Both the position numbers and the translations under genes were made by a program. Of a DNA stretch of 64,000 nt, positions 46,984 through 55,937 are shown one piece after another. Every line of letters begins with the position of its first letter. Positions within the stretch are counted from its first letter, which is position 1. Below the pieces are notes generated by a model that was not told the origin of the DNA, did no database searches, and was given only the letters and a program-made list of their open reading frames with translations. The stretch is from the NCBI GenBank assembly GCA_002706095.1, contig PAJP01000023.1, positions 62,001-126,000 on the forward strand, read 5' to 3'. The stretch is from Methylophaga sp. GTDB lineage: Bacteria; Pseudomonadota; Gammaproteobacteria; Nitrosococcales; Methylophagaceae.

Positions 46984-47883
46984 ATGAGCGAGCCACAACC
47001 TTCTTATTATCTTGAACCTTTCCTAGACAGCTTATGGTTAGAATCTGGGCTAAGTCAACATACAGTGGACGCTTACCGTAGAGATTTATTAGCCTTCTCT
47101 GCCTGGTTGAATCAGTTTGATATTGATTTAGTCTCAGCCACGCAATTAGATATCCAACGCTATCAAAGCCAGCGCTTACGCGAAGGAAGAAAAGTCCGAA
47201 GTGAAGCCAGACTTTTATCTTCTCTGAGACGATTCTACCGCTATTTATTGCGTGAAGATATTCGTGATTCCGATCCGACGGCCCAGCTAGACTCACCAAG
47301 ACTAGGTCGATCTTTACCTGACAGTCTGACGGAAACAGAAGTCGAAGCGTTATTAGCTCAACCAGATATTACTGATGCTCTTGGCTTACGAGATAGAACA
47401 ATGCTAGAACTGCTTTACGCAGCAGGACTTCGGGTTTCTGAACTGGTGTCATTGCAGTTAGAGCAAGTTAATCTTCGGCAAGGTCTGATTCGTTGTATTG
47501 GCAAAGGAAACAAGGAACGTTTGGTGCCCATTGGTGAAATTGCATTGGATTGGTTACAGGACTATCTCTACGAAAGTCGGCCTGCGATATTGAATGGGCA
47601 AATCACGGATGACTTATTCCCTACTCGCCGAGGCAAGGCAATGACTCGGCAGGCCTTTTGGTACATCATTAAACGTTATGCCAGCCAAGCAAGTATTGAT
47701 AAGCATTTGTCACCCCATACATTAAGACATGCCTTTGCAACACATTTACTCAATCATGGCGCAGATTTACGGGTCGTGCAGTTATTACTCGGTCATTCTG
47801 ATTTATCCACAACACAAATTTATACTCACGTAGCCAAAGAGCGATTAAAACAATTACACGGCCAGCACCACCCGCGTGGCTAA
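46984..47883 (+). CDS. xerD: Tyrosine recombinase XerD
   Basis: Site-specific recombinase that resolves chromosome dimers at dif together with XerC. The 299-residue product has a SAM-like core-binding domain (1-105) and a catalytic domain with Arg150 (GLRVSEL), Lys174 (GKGNKER), His245 and Arg248 (HTLRHAFATH), His271 (LGHSDLSTT) and Tyr280 as nucleophile. XerD and not XerC is called from the length and the order xerD-dsbC found in gammaproteobacteria. Confidence 0.93.
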   Translation: MSEPQPSYYLEPFLDSLWLESGLSQHTVDAYRRDLLAFSAWLNQFDIDLVSATQLDIQRYQSQRLREGRKVRSEARLLSSLRRFYRYLLREDIRDSDPTAQLDSPRLGRSLPDSLTETEVEALLAQPDITDALGLRDRTMLELLYAAGLRVSELVSLQLEQVNLRQGLIRCIGKGNKERLVPIGEIALDWLQDYLYESRPAILNGQITDDLFPTRRGKAMTRQAFWYIIKRYASQASIDKHLSPHTLRHAFATHLLNHGADLRVVQLLLGHSDLSTTQIYTHVAKERLKQLHGQHHPRG

Positions 47884-47956
47884 GAGTTGATAAGCCTGAC
47901 GCTATCAAACATTAATGCTAAACTGGCTCGATTTTATAGCGCAATCAGGTGAACAG

Positions 47957-48442
47957 ATGCCTTCTTTTGATATCGTTTCTGAAGTCGATAAACATGAACT
48001 TGCCAATGCAGTGGACCAAACAAACCGAGAGTTAAAGAACAGGTTTGATTTCCGTGGAACTGATGCCAAAGTAGAGCAGTCTGACAAAGTGCTCACAATG
48101 CATGCAGATAGTGATTTCCAGTTAGATCAACTTCTCGATATTTTACGACTCAAGCTCGTCAAGCGAGGCGTTGATGTCAGCTGTTTAGAAGTCAAAGATT
48201 CTGTAGGTAACGGTAAAATGCGTAAACAGGATGTCTTAGTAAGAGAAGGTATCGACAAAGACTTATCCCGAACGATTGTTAAACTCATCAAAGAAAGTAA
48301 AGTGAAAGTGCAAGCAGCGGTTCAAGGCGAGAGCGTCAGAGTAACGGGAAAAAAGCGTGATGAACTGCAATCTATTATTGCCATGCTAAAAGGTCACGAT
48401 AAAATCGATATGCCATTACAGTTTAATAACTTTAGAGATTAA
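47957..48442 (+). CDS. yajQ: YajQ family cyclic-di-GMP/nucleotide-binding protein
   Basis: A 161-residue two-domain protein of the DUF520 family: [21 protein letters not shown], then [16 protein letters not shown], and a second ferredoxin-like domain with [17 protein letters not shown] and the usual PLQFNNFRD end. YajQ proteins bind tRNA in E. coli and cyclic-di-GMP in Xanthomonas. The frame opens at 47915, but the ATG at 47957 gives the conserved start and has a nearby AGGTGA ribosome site. It lies between xerD and dsbC. Confidence 0.94.
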   Translation: MPSFDIVSEVDKHELANAVDQTNRELKNRFDFRGTDAKVEQSDKVLTMHADSDFQLDQLLDILRLKLVKRGVDVSCLEVKDSVGNGKMRKQDVLVREGIDKDLSRTIVKLIKESKVKVQAAVQGESVRVTGKKRDELQSIIAMLKGHDKIDMPLQFNNFRD

Positions 48443-48449
48443 TAACTCC

Positions 48450-49163
48450 ATGTTGAAATATGCCATATTAGTACTGTCTTTGTTCGGTGTCAGTGTCGTC
48501 CACGCCGATAATGATGAGCTCCGTAAAAAGATAGAAAAGTCATTACCCGATGTAAAAGTTACTAGCCTAAAAGCGGTAGACGATACTGGATTTTATGAAG
48601 CCGTTATTAATGGTCAAATTCTCTATTTTTCTAAAGATGGCCGTTATGTGATTCAGGGTGACATGGTGTCATTGGATTCAAGAATCAATCTTACTGAACA
48701 ACGTCGGGTGAGTTTACGTAAAGATGCTTTAGCCAAGCTTGATGAAAAAGATATGATTATCTTCGGTCCCCAAAAAGCGAAATACACCATTACTGTGTTT
48801 ACTGATATTGATTGCGGCTATTGCCGTAAGATGCACGCTGAAATGGAGAAATACAACGATTTGGGCATTCGAGTCCGATATCTGTCTTTCCCGCGAGGTG
48901 GGATAGGGTCTAAATCTTATGATGATGCTGTCAATGTATGGTGTGCGGCCGATAGACAGAAAGCTATGACCAAGGCAAAACAGGGTCAGGAAATTCCTAC
49001 AAAGACATGCGCTAATCCGGTAAAAGCTGAGTTCGAATTAGGTCAGCAACTGGGTGTACAAGGCACTCCCTCTATTTTTCTCGAGTCTGGCCAGAATTTG
49101 CCTGGCTATTTGCCACCTGAAAAGTTGATTCAGGTACTGGACGAAAATTCATCGCAATCGTAA
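48450..49163 (+). CDS. dsbC: Thiol:disulfide isomerase DsbC
   Basis: Periplasmic disulfide isomerase. The 237-residue product has a signal peptide (1-19, cleavage after VHA), an N-terminal dimerisation domain, and a thioredoxin fold with CGYC at 122-125. The second Cys pair is in VWCAADRQ and TKTCANP. The cis-Pro loop is GTPSIFLESG. The C terminus overlaps lpxH by 15 bases on the opposite strand. Confidence 0.95.
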   Translation: MLKYAILVLSLFGVSVVHADNDELRKKIEKSLPDVKVTSLKAVDDTGFYEAVINGQILYFSKDGRYVIQGDMVSLDSRINLTEQRRVSLRKDALAKLDEKDMIIFGPQKAKYTITVFTDIDCGYCRKMHAEMEKYNDLGIRVRYLSFPRGGIGSKSYDDAVNVWCAADRQKAMTKAKQGQEIPTKTCANPVKAEFELGQQLGVQGTPSIFLESGQNLPGYLPPEKLIQVLDENSSQS

Positions 49164-49904
49164 AGTTTGCTGCTGATTATCTAGTCGGTGATCATGTAAT
49201 GTGAGTTGCTGATCATCGACCAAAAGATAACTGACTTTATTTTCCCAATCACCTAATACAACGCGATAGGCATCTTGATTGTCTCTCAATCTAACTTGAT
49301 GAATGGCGGGACGATGGGTATGACCATGAATCAGTAGTCTGACATTACTCTCAAACATCACTTTCTCAACTTCGGCCTGATTCACATCCATGATTTGGCT
49401 GGATTTATATTGTTTCTTTTGCTGACTTTGTTGTTTTATTTTGTCGGATATTTTTTGGCGAAAACGGGCGGGGAGCTTTAAAAAGCACCATTGCAGAAAA
49501 CGATTGTTCACCACTTTTCGATAACGTTGATAGCTGACATCATCAATACATAAACTATCACCATGTAATAACAGGGTTGGTGTCTCTGCCAAATCGAGCT
49601 CGAAGCCGTCTTTAATCAATGTGGCATTCACAGCGTCTGCGAATGCTTTACCGAGCATAAAATCACGGTTACCCACCATCAGATAAAGGTTTATTCCGGC
49701 TTTGGTCAATGAACGCAGAGTGTCGGTGAAATCAGAAAACTCAGCAGGGACTAAGTCATCTCCTAACCAAGTATTAAAAATATCACCCAGAATATAAATC
49801 TCAGAAACAGCATCAGCCTGTTGTTGAAGAAACTGACAGGCTAGCGTGGTTAATTCAGGCTTGGCAGGATTTAAGTGAAGGTCAGAGATAAATAGTTTGG
49901 TCAT
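49149..49904 (-). CDS. lpxH: UDP-2,3-diacylglucosamine diphosphatase LpxH
   Basis: Calcineurin-like phosphoesterase that cleaves UDP-diacylglucosamine in lipid A synthesis, on the inner face of the inner membrane. The 251-residue product shows DLHL, GDIFNTWLGDD, GNRDFMLG, LHGDSLC and HGHTHRP, the five metal and phosphate motifs. It lies downstream of a cyclophilin gene (lpxH-ppiB is a common pairing), although a terminator separates the two here. Confidence 0.95.
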   Translation of the reverse strand: MTKLFISDLHLNPAKPELTTLACQFLQQQADAVSEIYILGDIFNTWLGDDLVPAEFSDFTDTLRSLTKAGINLYLMVGNRDFMLGKAFADAVNATLIKDGFELDLAETPTLLLHGDSLCIDDVSYQRYRKVVNNRFLQWCFLKLPARFRQKISDKIKQQSQQKKQYKSSQIMDVNQAEVEKVMFESNVRLLIHGHTHRPAIHQVRLRDNQDAYRVVLGDWENKVSYLLVDDQQLTLHDHRLDNQQQTLRLR

Positions 49905-49910
49905 AAGAAA

Positions 49911-49942
49911 GAAACCTGCTTGTGTAACAACAAGCAGGTTTT
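49911..49942 (-). terminator. Intrinsic terminator after the cyclophilin gene
   Basis: Eleven-base stem AACCTGCTTGT / ACAAGCAGGTT (49913-49923 and 49930-49940) with a six-base loop and T-rich flank on the minus strand. It lies just in front of lpxH, overlapping its promoter region. Confidence 0.85.
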
Positions 49943-49948
49943 ATCTGA

Positions 49949-50530
49949 TTAATTGATGACGCTGGCTTTAATGATAATGATGTCTTCAGCAGGCACATCC
50001 TGATGTGGTCCACGCATAGTTGTATCGACTTCTCTTATCGAGTCGACGACATCCATACCTTCAATGACTTCACCAAATACGGCATAGCCCCAACCGCTGG
50101 GTACTTTACCCTGAAAATCAAGAAAGCCATTGTCGACAGTGTTAATAAAAAATTGAGCAGTGGCTGAATGAGGATCATTGGTTCTCGCCATAGAAACAGC
50201 GCCTCGCTTGTTACTCAAACCATTGTCAGCTTCATTCTCAATGGCTGATTTGGTGGGTTTTTGTTGGAATTCTTGAGTAAAACCACCGCCTTGAATCATA
50301 AAATTTTTGATAACACGGTGAAAAATCGTACCGTCATAGAAACCCTCGTTAACATAGTTAAGAAAGTTGGCAACAGTGACAGGCGCTTTATCTTCATTGA
50401 GTTCGATAACGATGTCACCATGACTGGTTTCAAGTTTGACTTGTGGCATTTTGGATATCCCATCTGCTTGTATTGAAAAAGAAAAAGTGGCAAATAGCCA
50501 TAGCAATATTTGCGTAAAATGTCTGATCAT
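49949..50530 (-). CDS. Peptidyl-prolyl cis-trans isomerase (cyclophilin) with signal peptide
   Basis: A cyclophilin-type isomerase; [33 protein letters not shown] and the Trp of SGWGYAVFG are the conserved active-site parts. The ATG at 50530 gives a signal peptide ([19 protein letters not shown]) for export, so it is probably PpiA-like and periplasmic; 50566 is an alternative upstream start. If translation began at [11 protein letters not shown] it would be a cytosolic PpiB-type enzyme, but the exported form fits the open hydrophobic leader. Confidence 0.88.
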   Translation of the reverse strand: MIRHFTQILLWLFATFSFSIQADGISKMPQVKLETSHGDIVIELNEDKAPVTVANFLNYVNEGFYDGTIFHRVIKNFMIQGGGFTQEFQQKPTKSAIENEADNGLSNKRGAVSMARTNDPHSATAQFFINTVDNGFLDFQGKVPSGWGYAVFGEVIEGMDVVDSIREVDTTMRGPHQDVPAEDIIIIKASVIN

Positions 50531-50645
50531 AACGGAAAGGGCCCGGATCAATTTCAAACACAACATGATAGAGCAATATGGGGGCTGATGGGAATAAACA
50601 GGTCGCTATCTTGTAATAACTGAACTATGTCTATCACAAACAGGG

Positions 50646-50660
50646 GATTCAATGTGAATC
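50646..50660. repeat. Short palindrome upstream of glnS
   Basis: GATTCA-ATG-TGAATC, a perfect 6-3-6 dyad in the divergent region between the cyclophilin gene and glnS, about 150 bases ahead of the glnS start. It may be a regulator site; no known consensus is matched. Confidence 0.25.
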
Positions 50661-50793
50661 GACAATGGGGCTATATGAAAGAACAATCGTTCAGGATTTA
50701 GCGGTTTTCTATATCAGGATGAAAAACAGCGCTGTTACCCAGCCTAACGGAGAGCGTATAATGCGCGTTTTCATAAAAAATTTGTCATTCAAT

Positions 50794-52467
50794 ATGTCCG
50801 AGTCTGCTGTTAATCATAATTTTATTCGTCCTATCATTCAGGAAGATATTGATACGGGAAGGGTGACTGGCAAAATCGTCACACGTTTTCCACCTGAGCC
50901 AAACGGTTACCTCCATATTGGTCACGCGAAATCTATCTGTCTGAATTTCGGTTTAGCTGAAGAGTTCGGCGGTGACTGTCACTTACGCTTTGATGATACC
51001 AATCCAGCTAAGGAAGAACAGGAGTACATTGAAGCTATCAAGGATGATGTGCAATGGCTGGGCTTTCAATGGGCAGGGGATGTACATTATGCATCTAATT
51101 ATTTCGAACAGTTTTACGCTTGGGCTATTCACCTCATCAAACAGGGTAAAGCGTATGTCTGCGATCTGACCGCTGAACAAGCCAGCGAATATCGCGGCTG
51201 GGCAACCAAGCCAGGTAAAGAGTCACCTTTCCGTAACCGTAGTGTTGAAGAAAACCTGACTTTGTTTGAGAAAATGAAGCAGGGTGAGTTTGACGAAGGT
51301 TTTTGTGTGCTGCGGGCGAAGATTGATATGGCTTCTCCGAATATGAATATGCGTGATCCGATTCTTTATCGCATACGTAAAAAAGCACATCACCAAACCG
51401 GTGACAAATGGTGTATTTATCCTAGCTATGACTTTGCTCATGGTCAGGGCGATGCGATTGAAGGGGTGACGCACAGTATCTGTACACTGGAGTTTCAGGA
51501 CCATCGTCCTTTATATGAATGGTTTATTGAAAACCTGCCAGTACCTTCCAAGCCAAAGCAATATGAGTTTGGACGGTTGAATCTGAACTACACAGTGACC
51601 AGTAAGCGTAATTTGAAACAACTAGTTGATGATCAAATTGTCGCTGGTTGGAATGATCCGAGAATGCCAACCATCTCAGGTATGAGAAGACGTGGCTATA
51701 CCGCAGCAGCTCTTCGCGCTTTTTGTAATGGACTTGCCGTAGCCAAAACAGACGGTGTGGTGGATATTGCACAGTTGGAATTTGAAATTCGTAATGACTT
51801 GAATGAAAACGCAGCACGGGCCATGTGCGTGCTCAACCCATTAAAAGTCTCGATCACTAATGCCGCTGACAACACTGAATGGCTTGAAGTCGCGAATCAT
51901 CCGCAGCAAGAGTCTATGGGTCACCGCTCAATACCATTTACCCAAACGATTTATATCGATGCGTCCGATTTTACTGAAGACACCAGTCTGAGCCGAAAAA
52001 AATTCAAACGCTTAGTGATAGGGGACTATGTGCGTTTGCGTGGTGCCTATGTAATCAAAGCGGATGACGTTATTAAAAATGATAGCGGTGACGTGATAGA
52101 AGTGATTGCCTCATTAGTGCATGATACCGTGGGGCAGAATCCACCACCTGAAATGAAGCCTCGAGGCGTCATTCATTGGGTGTCAGCAACAGAAGGCAAA
52201 GAAGTCGAACTACGTTTGTATGATAGATTGTTTTTGGCCGAAGCACCTGGCAAAGAAACGGGTAATTATCTGGATGATGTGAACCCTGAGTCATTGAAAG
52301 TGATTAAAGCACTTGCAGAGCCTGCTATAGTGGATTGTAAACCAGAAACGGTTTTTCAGTTTGAGCGAGAAGGCTATTTTGTTAGCGACCGTTATGATCA
52401 CACCGCTGACTCTCCGGTATTTAATCTCACTATCAGTTTAAAAGAAGATACGTCGAAGAATAACTAA
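50794..52467 (+). CDS. glnS: Glutaminyl-tRNA synthetase
   Basis: Class I synthetase that charges tRNA-Gln. The active-site motif is [15 protein letters not shown] and the KMSKS-type motif is TVTSKRN, changed from the usual MSK. The length from 50794 is 557 residues, near the E. coli 554. The frame is open back to 50665. ATG 50761 has a GGAG site, but TATAAT at 50757-50762 looks like a -10 that would put the transcript start after it, so the ATG at 50794, which begins the homologous region ([12 protein letters not shown]), is chosen. Confidence 0.95.
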   Translation: MSESAVNHNFIRPIIQEDIDTGRVTGKIVTRFPPEPNGYLHIGHAKSICLNFGLAEEFGGDCHLRFDDTNPAKEEQEYIEAIKDDVQWLGFQWAGDVHYASNYFEQFYAWAIHLIKQGKAYVCDLTAEQASEYRGWATKPGKESPFRNRSVEENLTLFEKMKQGEFDEGFCVLRAKIDMASPNMNMRDPILYRIRKKAHHQTGDKWCIYPSYDFAHGQGDAIEGVTHSICTLEFQDHRPLYEWFIENLPVPSKPKQYEFGRLNLNYTVTSKRNLKQLVDDQIVAGWNDPRMPTISGMRRRGYTAAALRAFCNGLAVAKTDGVVDIAQLEFEIRNDLNENAARAMCVLNPLKVSITNAADNTEWLEVANHPQQESMGHRSIPFTQTIYIDASDFTEDTSLSRKKFKRLVIGDYVRLRGAYVIKADDVIKNDSGDVIEVIASLVHDTVGQNPPPEMKPRGVIHWVSATEGKEVELRLYDRLFLAEAPGKETGNYLDDVNPESLKVIKALAEPAIVDCKPETVFQFEREGYFVSDRYDHTADSPVFNLTISLKEDTSKNN

Positions 52468-52468
52468 T

Positions 52469-53860
52469 ATGCTAAAAATCTATAACACCCTTACCAGACA
52501 GAAAGATGTTTTCACTCCCATACATGAAGGCAAAGTCAACATGTATGTCTGCGGTATGACGGTCTACGATTTATGTCACGTTGGTCATGCAAGGGTAATG
52601 GTTGTTTTTGATGTTGTGACCCGATACTTACGTGCACTAGGTTATAACGTGACCTACGTGAGAAATATTACGGATATTGACGACAAAATCATTAAACGTG
52701 CAGCAGAGAATGGCGAATCTATTCAATCTTTGACTGAGCGTTATATTGAAGAAATGCATAAGGATGCAGATGCTTTGGGTGTTCTCAGACCTGATCTTGA
52801 GCCTAAGGCAACTGAATCAATGGCAGAAATTCTGGCGATGATTGAGACCTTGATGGACAAAGGGCTGGCCTACAAAGCCGATAATGGCGATGTGTATTAT
52901 GACGTCAGCGAATTCGACAGTTATGGCAAATTATCTGGTCGTAATATTGAAGACTTACGCGCTGGTGAACGAATTGCAGTCAATGAAGCGAAAACAGATC
53001 CTCTTGATTTTGTTTTGTGGAAAGCGGCCAAAGCTGATGAACCTGCTTGGGAATCACCTTGGGGACCAGGACGACCTGGCTGGCATATTGAATGCTCAGC
53101 GATGTCAGCACACTGCTTGGGTGAGCGCTTTGATATTCATGGTGGTGGACAGGATTTACAATTCCCTCATCATGAAAATGAAATAGCACAATCCGAAGGC
53201 GCTCACGATTGTCAGTCAGTCAATTACTGGATGCATAATGGCTTTGTTCGTATAGACGATGAAAAAATGTCTAAGTCTCTGGGCAATTTCTTCACGGTGC
53301 GTGAAGTGTTAGCGCTGTATCCGGCCGAGGCGATTCGTTATTTTATTCTCTCGAGTCATTATCGTAGTCCTTTGAATTATGCTGAAGATCAACTGGATCA
53401 AGCCAAATCTGCATTAACCCGCTTTTACACGACTTTGCGTGATGTGGATACGGCAGAAAGTGTTCGTTGGCAGGATGATGAGGAATACGGTCAACGATTC
53501 AAATCGGCTATGGATGATGATTTCAATACCGCATTAGCGCTGTCAGTGATGGCTGATGTCAGACAAGCGATAAACAAGGCGAGAGAGCAAGGTCAATCAG
53601 ATAATGTGGCTTATCTTGCTGGCCTGTTATCATCATTTGGTGAGGTACTTGGTTTGTTTCAGCAAGATGCAGACAAATTCCTGACCGGAGATGGCGACTC
53701 TGATCAACAAGCTGATTATATCGATAGCTTAGTGGTTGAACGTAATCAGGCCAGAGCGGATAAAAACTGGGCTCGTGCTGACGAGATTCGCGATGAGTTG
53801 ACGGAAATGGGTATCGTGCTTGAAGATGCGGCTGGTAAAACCAGCTGGCGTCGTGTGTAG
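52469..53860 (+). CDS. cysS: Cysteinyl-tRNA synthetase
   Basis: Monomeric class I synthetase, 463 residues. It has [15 protein letters not shown] (HIGH-type motif and first zinc Cys), the zinc site WHIECSAMS and [14 protein letters not shown], and KMSKSLGNF. It starts one base after the glnS stop, so the two are cotranscribed, and is followed by a hairpin before the convergent folD. Confidence 0.97.
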   Translation: MLKIYNTLTRQKDVFTPIHEGKVNMYVCGMTVYDLCHVGHARVMVVFDVVTRYLRALGYNVTYVRNITDIDDKIIKRAAENGESIQSLTERYIEEMHKDADALGVLRPDLEPKATESMAEILAMIETLMDKGLAYKADNGDVYYDVSEFDSYGKLSGRNIEDLRAGERIAVNEAKTDPLDFVLWKAAKADEPAWESPWGPGRPGWHIECSAMSAHCLGERFDIHGGGQDLQFPHHENEIAQSEGAHDCQSVNYWMHNGFVRIDDEKMSKSLGNFFTVREVLALYPAEAIRYFILSSHYRSPLNYAEDQLDQAKSALTRFYTTLRDVDTAESVRWQDDEEYGQRFKSAMDDDFNTALALSVMADVRQAINKAREQGQSDNVAYLAGLLSSFGEVLGLFQQDADKFLTGDGDSDQQADYIDSLVVERNQARADKNWARADEIRDELTEMGIVLEDAAGKTSWRRV

Positions 53861-53866
53861 TGAATA

Positions 53867-53894
53867 TAAGCGCCTGCTTTCTAGCAGGCGCTTA
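53867..53894. terminator. Bidirectional hairpin between cysS and folD
   Basis: Twelve-base perfect stem TAAGCGCCTGCT / AGCAGGCGCTTA with a four-base loop, lying between the two convergent stop codons. T runs are short, but the stem is strong and well placed. Confidence 0.75.
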
Positions 53895-53899
53895 CAGAG

Positions 53900-54757
53900 C
53901 TAGTCTTTGTGCAAAGTTTCTGCAGCAAATAAGGTATTTTCCAGAAGTGTCGCCACGGTCATAGGACCGACACCACCTGGTACGGGGGTTATCCAACTGG
54001 CTTTTTCTTTGGCTTTTTCAAACTCTACGTCACCAGTGAGTTTGCCATTTTCCAAGCGATTAATACCGACATCAATGACGATGGCACCTTGTTTTATCCA
54101 TTCACCAGGAATAAAACCCGCTTTACCTACGGCGACCACTAATAAGTCAGCACGACGAACCTGCTCTTCGAGATTATTTGTCCAGCGATGACAAACGGTG
54201 GTAGTGCAGCCAGCCAATAATAATTCCAGTGCCATAGGCCTACCAACTATATTAGAGGCACCTACTACCACAGCTTCGAGACCTTTGAGATCGACTCCGG
54301 TAGTGCGTAGTAGGGTAATCACTCCCTTTGGTGTACATGGTCTGAGTTGTGGATTACGTTGAGCGAGACGGCCGATATTATATGGATGGAAGCCATCGAC
54401 GTCTTTATGTGGGGCGATTCGTTCAATCACTGTTTCCGCAGAAATGTGCTGAGGCAAAGGTAATTGCACCAGAATGCCATCAATATCGTCATCTTGATTT
54501 AATTTATCAATCAGAGAGAGTAACTCTTCTTCGGTCGCTGTTTCTGGAAGATCATAGGCTTCAGATTTGAATCCAATTTCTTCACAGCTTTTTCGTTTGC
54601 TACCTACATAGACCTGCGATGCCGGATTAGCGCCTATCAATATGACCGCAAGACCTGGACGACGTTTTCCTTCTGCTAATCGTTCTGCCGTCGCTAATTT
54701 CAATTGTTGTTTCAGGTCAGCTGCAACTGCCTTGCCATCGATAATCTTTGCGCTCAT
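53900..54757 (-). CDS. folD: Methylenetetrahydrofolate dehydrogenase / cyclohydrolase FolD
   Basis: Bifunctional one-carbon enzyme (NADP-dependent), 285 residues. It has the catalytic Lys region [27 protein letters not shown], the cofactor loop [18 protein letters not shown], and the C-terminal signature [16 protein letters not shown]. In a methylotroph this activity would link formaldehyde- or formate-level folate to biosynthesis, but nothing here shows special use. Confidence 0.96.
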   Translation of the reverse strand: MSAKIIDGKAVAADLKQQLKLATAERLAEGKRRPGLAVILIGANPASQVYVGSKRKSCEEIGFKSEAYDLPETATEEELLSLIDKLNQDDDIDGILVQLPLPQHISAETVIERIAPHKDVDGFHPYNIGRLAQRNPQLRPCTPKGVITLLRTTGVDLKGLEAVVVGASNIVGRPMALELLLAGCTTTVCHRWTNNLEEQVRRADLLVVAVGKAGFIPGEWIKQGAIVIDVGINRLENGKLTGDVEFEKAKEKASWITPVPGGVGPMTVATLLENTLFAAETLHKD

Positions 54758-54833
54758 TCATCATTCCCGCTTATGCAAAAGCGGCTATGATCGCATGATG
54801 TGAGCTGAACAGCAAAAAATATCAAAACAGTGA

Positions 54834-54862
54834 TTGACTCTTAAATTCTAACCACGTATTAT
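54834..54862 (+). promoter_or_regulatory. Promoter of the tRNA pair
   Basis: TTGACT (54834-54839), exactly 17 bases, TATTAT (54857-54862), followed by a GC-rich discriminator and tRNA-Pro 36 bases downstream. Five of six matches in both hexamers. Confidence 0.75.
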
Positions 54863-54897
54863 TTCGCCTTCTTCGGGGATGACTTCTCGAATTAAGT

Positions 54898-54974
<77 letters not shown>

Positions 54975-55011
54975 CTTCTTAACTTATGTCCTCGCTTAGC
55001 AAAAATCATAT

Positions 55012-55088
55012 GCGCCCGTAGCTCATCTGGATAGAGCATCGGCCTTCTAAGCCGAGGGTAGCAGGTTCGAGTCCTGCCGGGCGTACCA
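55012..55088 (+). tRNA. tRNA-Arg (anticodon TCT)
   Basis: A 77-nt tRNA including the encoded CCA. Acceptor GCGCCCG / CGGGCGT (last pair G-U), D stem GCTC / GAGC, anticodon stem TCGGC / GCCGA with loop CTTCTAA (anticodon TCT, reading AGA/AGG), and T stem GCAGG / CCTGC with TTCGAGT. It lies 37 bases after tRNA-Pro and is probably on the same transcript. Confidence 0.97.
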
Positions 55089-55252
55089 TATCTCAAGTCA
55101 TTTCCAGCGATTTTATAATCTCATCACTTTCGCCATCGCCGATAGCCTAAGCTCTCATTCTTATTCAATTAATCATTGCTATTTACACATCTCTCTATCG
55201 TTTATGGTTTTAAACATTTCTCACTTAGATGTTTGAGTGAATCTCTTTACTT

Positions 55253-55366
55253 CTATTCCTTTGAGGACTCTGCTCTAGCCCTCATTCTCTCTACTGCATA
55301 ATGAAAATCTGCAAAGCAAATAATATCATCTGCTGATATTTTGTACTGAATAGTCCTTATTAACAC
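55253..55366 (-). CDS. Possible small protein (37 residues)
   Basis: A short frame with GTG start and a ribosome site AAGGA six bases upstream. The product begins VLIRTIQYKISADD and continues with ICFADFHYAVERMRARA, a well-mixed sequence with a plausible amphipathic helix, more protein-like than random. I do not recognise it. It lies about 80 bases downstream, on the minus strand, of the Fur-like box at 55444-55458. Equally it may be the tail of a decayed gene. Confidence 0.3.
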   Translation of the reverse strand: MLIRTIQYKISADDIICFADFHYAVERMRARAESSKE

Positions 55367-55430
55367 GATATTCCTTAGCCAAGATCTGGTTGTCTAAAAA
55401 AGTAAGTTATGAAATTAGCAGTATCTTTGC

Positions 55431-55459
55431 TTGTAACTCTAAAGGATAATCATTATTAT
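55431..55459 (+). promoter_or_regulatory. Fur-like box over a promoter
   Basis: TTGTAA (55431-55436), 17-base spacer, TATTAT (55454-55459). GGATAATCATTATTA at 55444-55458 matches the 7-1-7 Fur repeat at 12 of 14 specified bases. The geometry is the same as at the candidate sRNA promoter. It points toward the TonB receptor gene, whose start is about 470 bases downstream. Confidence 0.6.
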
Positions 55460-55679
55460 TACCGCCTTCGATTTGTCGCGTGCGTCATTAAAGTGTACAA
55501 GTTTGCTAGTGGGAACACTGAAATTTAATTTAAATAGATTGATATGTCAGTGTTATGAAGGTAATGAGCCAGGCTGATTAATGGAGAAAAGTCAGTCATA
55601 GTGGTGCAGCTGAGCTCAATTCTGCTTATGTACCTTGTCAATGCAGTAAAAGTAGGCATTAATTTTCTGGCGTTACTGA

Positions 55680-55835
55680 TTAGGTTGATAAAGTCCTAAG
55701 TATGAGTTTGAGCATCTCATCAATAGCGTTTTCTAGTTGGTCAGAAGCCACTTTTGATCTAAAACTAAGGCTTTGGTCTTCTGCCTTAAGCTTAAGTAAC
55801 CTGTGCGCTAAGTTATAGTCCGACTCAATCTGCAA
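55680..55835 (-). pseudogene. Possible gene remnant (51 codons)
   Basis: A frame with no good start (first codon TTG after a stop) reading LQIESDYNLAHRLLKLKAED and then SFRSKVASDQLENAIDEMLK, with helical, coding-like composition. There is no ribosome site. It is followed by another 44-codon frame at 55525-55659 in a different phase. The two may be pieces of a broken minus-strand gene. The origin is not recognised. Confidence 0.25.
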
Positions 55836-55848
55836 TTACTAGACTTGA

Positions 55849-55863
55849 TTCCCTGTCAGGGAA
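55849..55863. promoter_or_regulatory. 15-base perfect palindrome near the TonB receptor
   Basis: TTCCCTG-T-CAGGGAA, a 7-1-7 dyad, 75 bases ahead of the receptor start codon. It has the form of an operator for a dimeric regulator. It does not resemble the Fur box. Confidence 0.4.
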
Positions 55864-55937
55864 AGCGATGAATCATTTTCAATATTATATTGAATACTAA
55901 TTGTTCGTATTTTAATTTATAGGGTGAAGGAATCTTA

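Larger units (their letters stand above)
55089..55937. other. Gene-poor region between the tRNAs and the TonB receptor
   Basis: About 850 AT-rich bases with no clear gene. It holds a Fur-like promoter on the plus strand at 55431-55459, a 15-base palindrome at 55849-55863, and three short minus-strand frames listed separately or in the findings. There is no strong terminator directly after the tRNAs. It could be a long regulatory leader for the receptor gene, a decayed gene, or both. Confidence 0.5.

Noticed and set aside
55409-55528. 39-codon plus-strand frame starting MKLAVSLLV
   Set aside because: It lies across the Fur-like promoter, so its start would be upstream of the transcript start; no family match.
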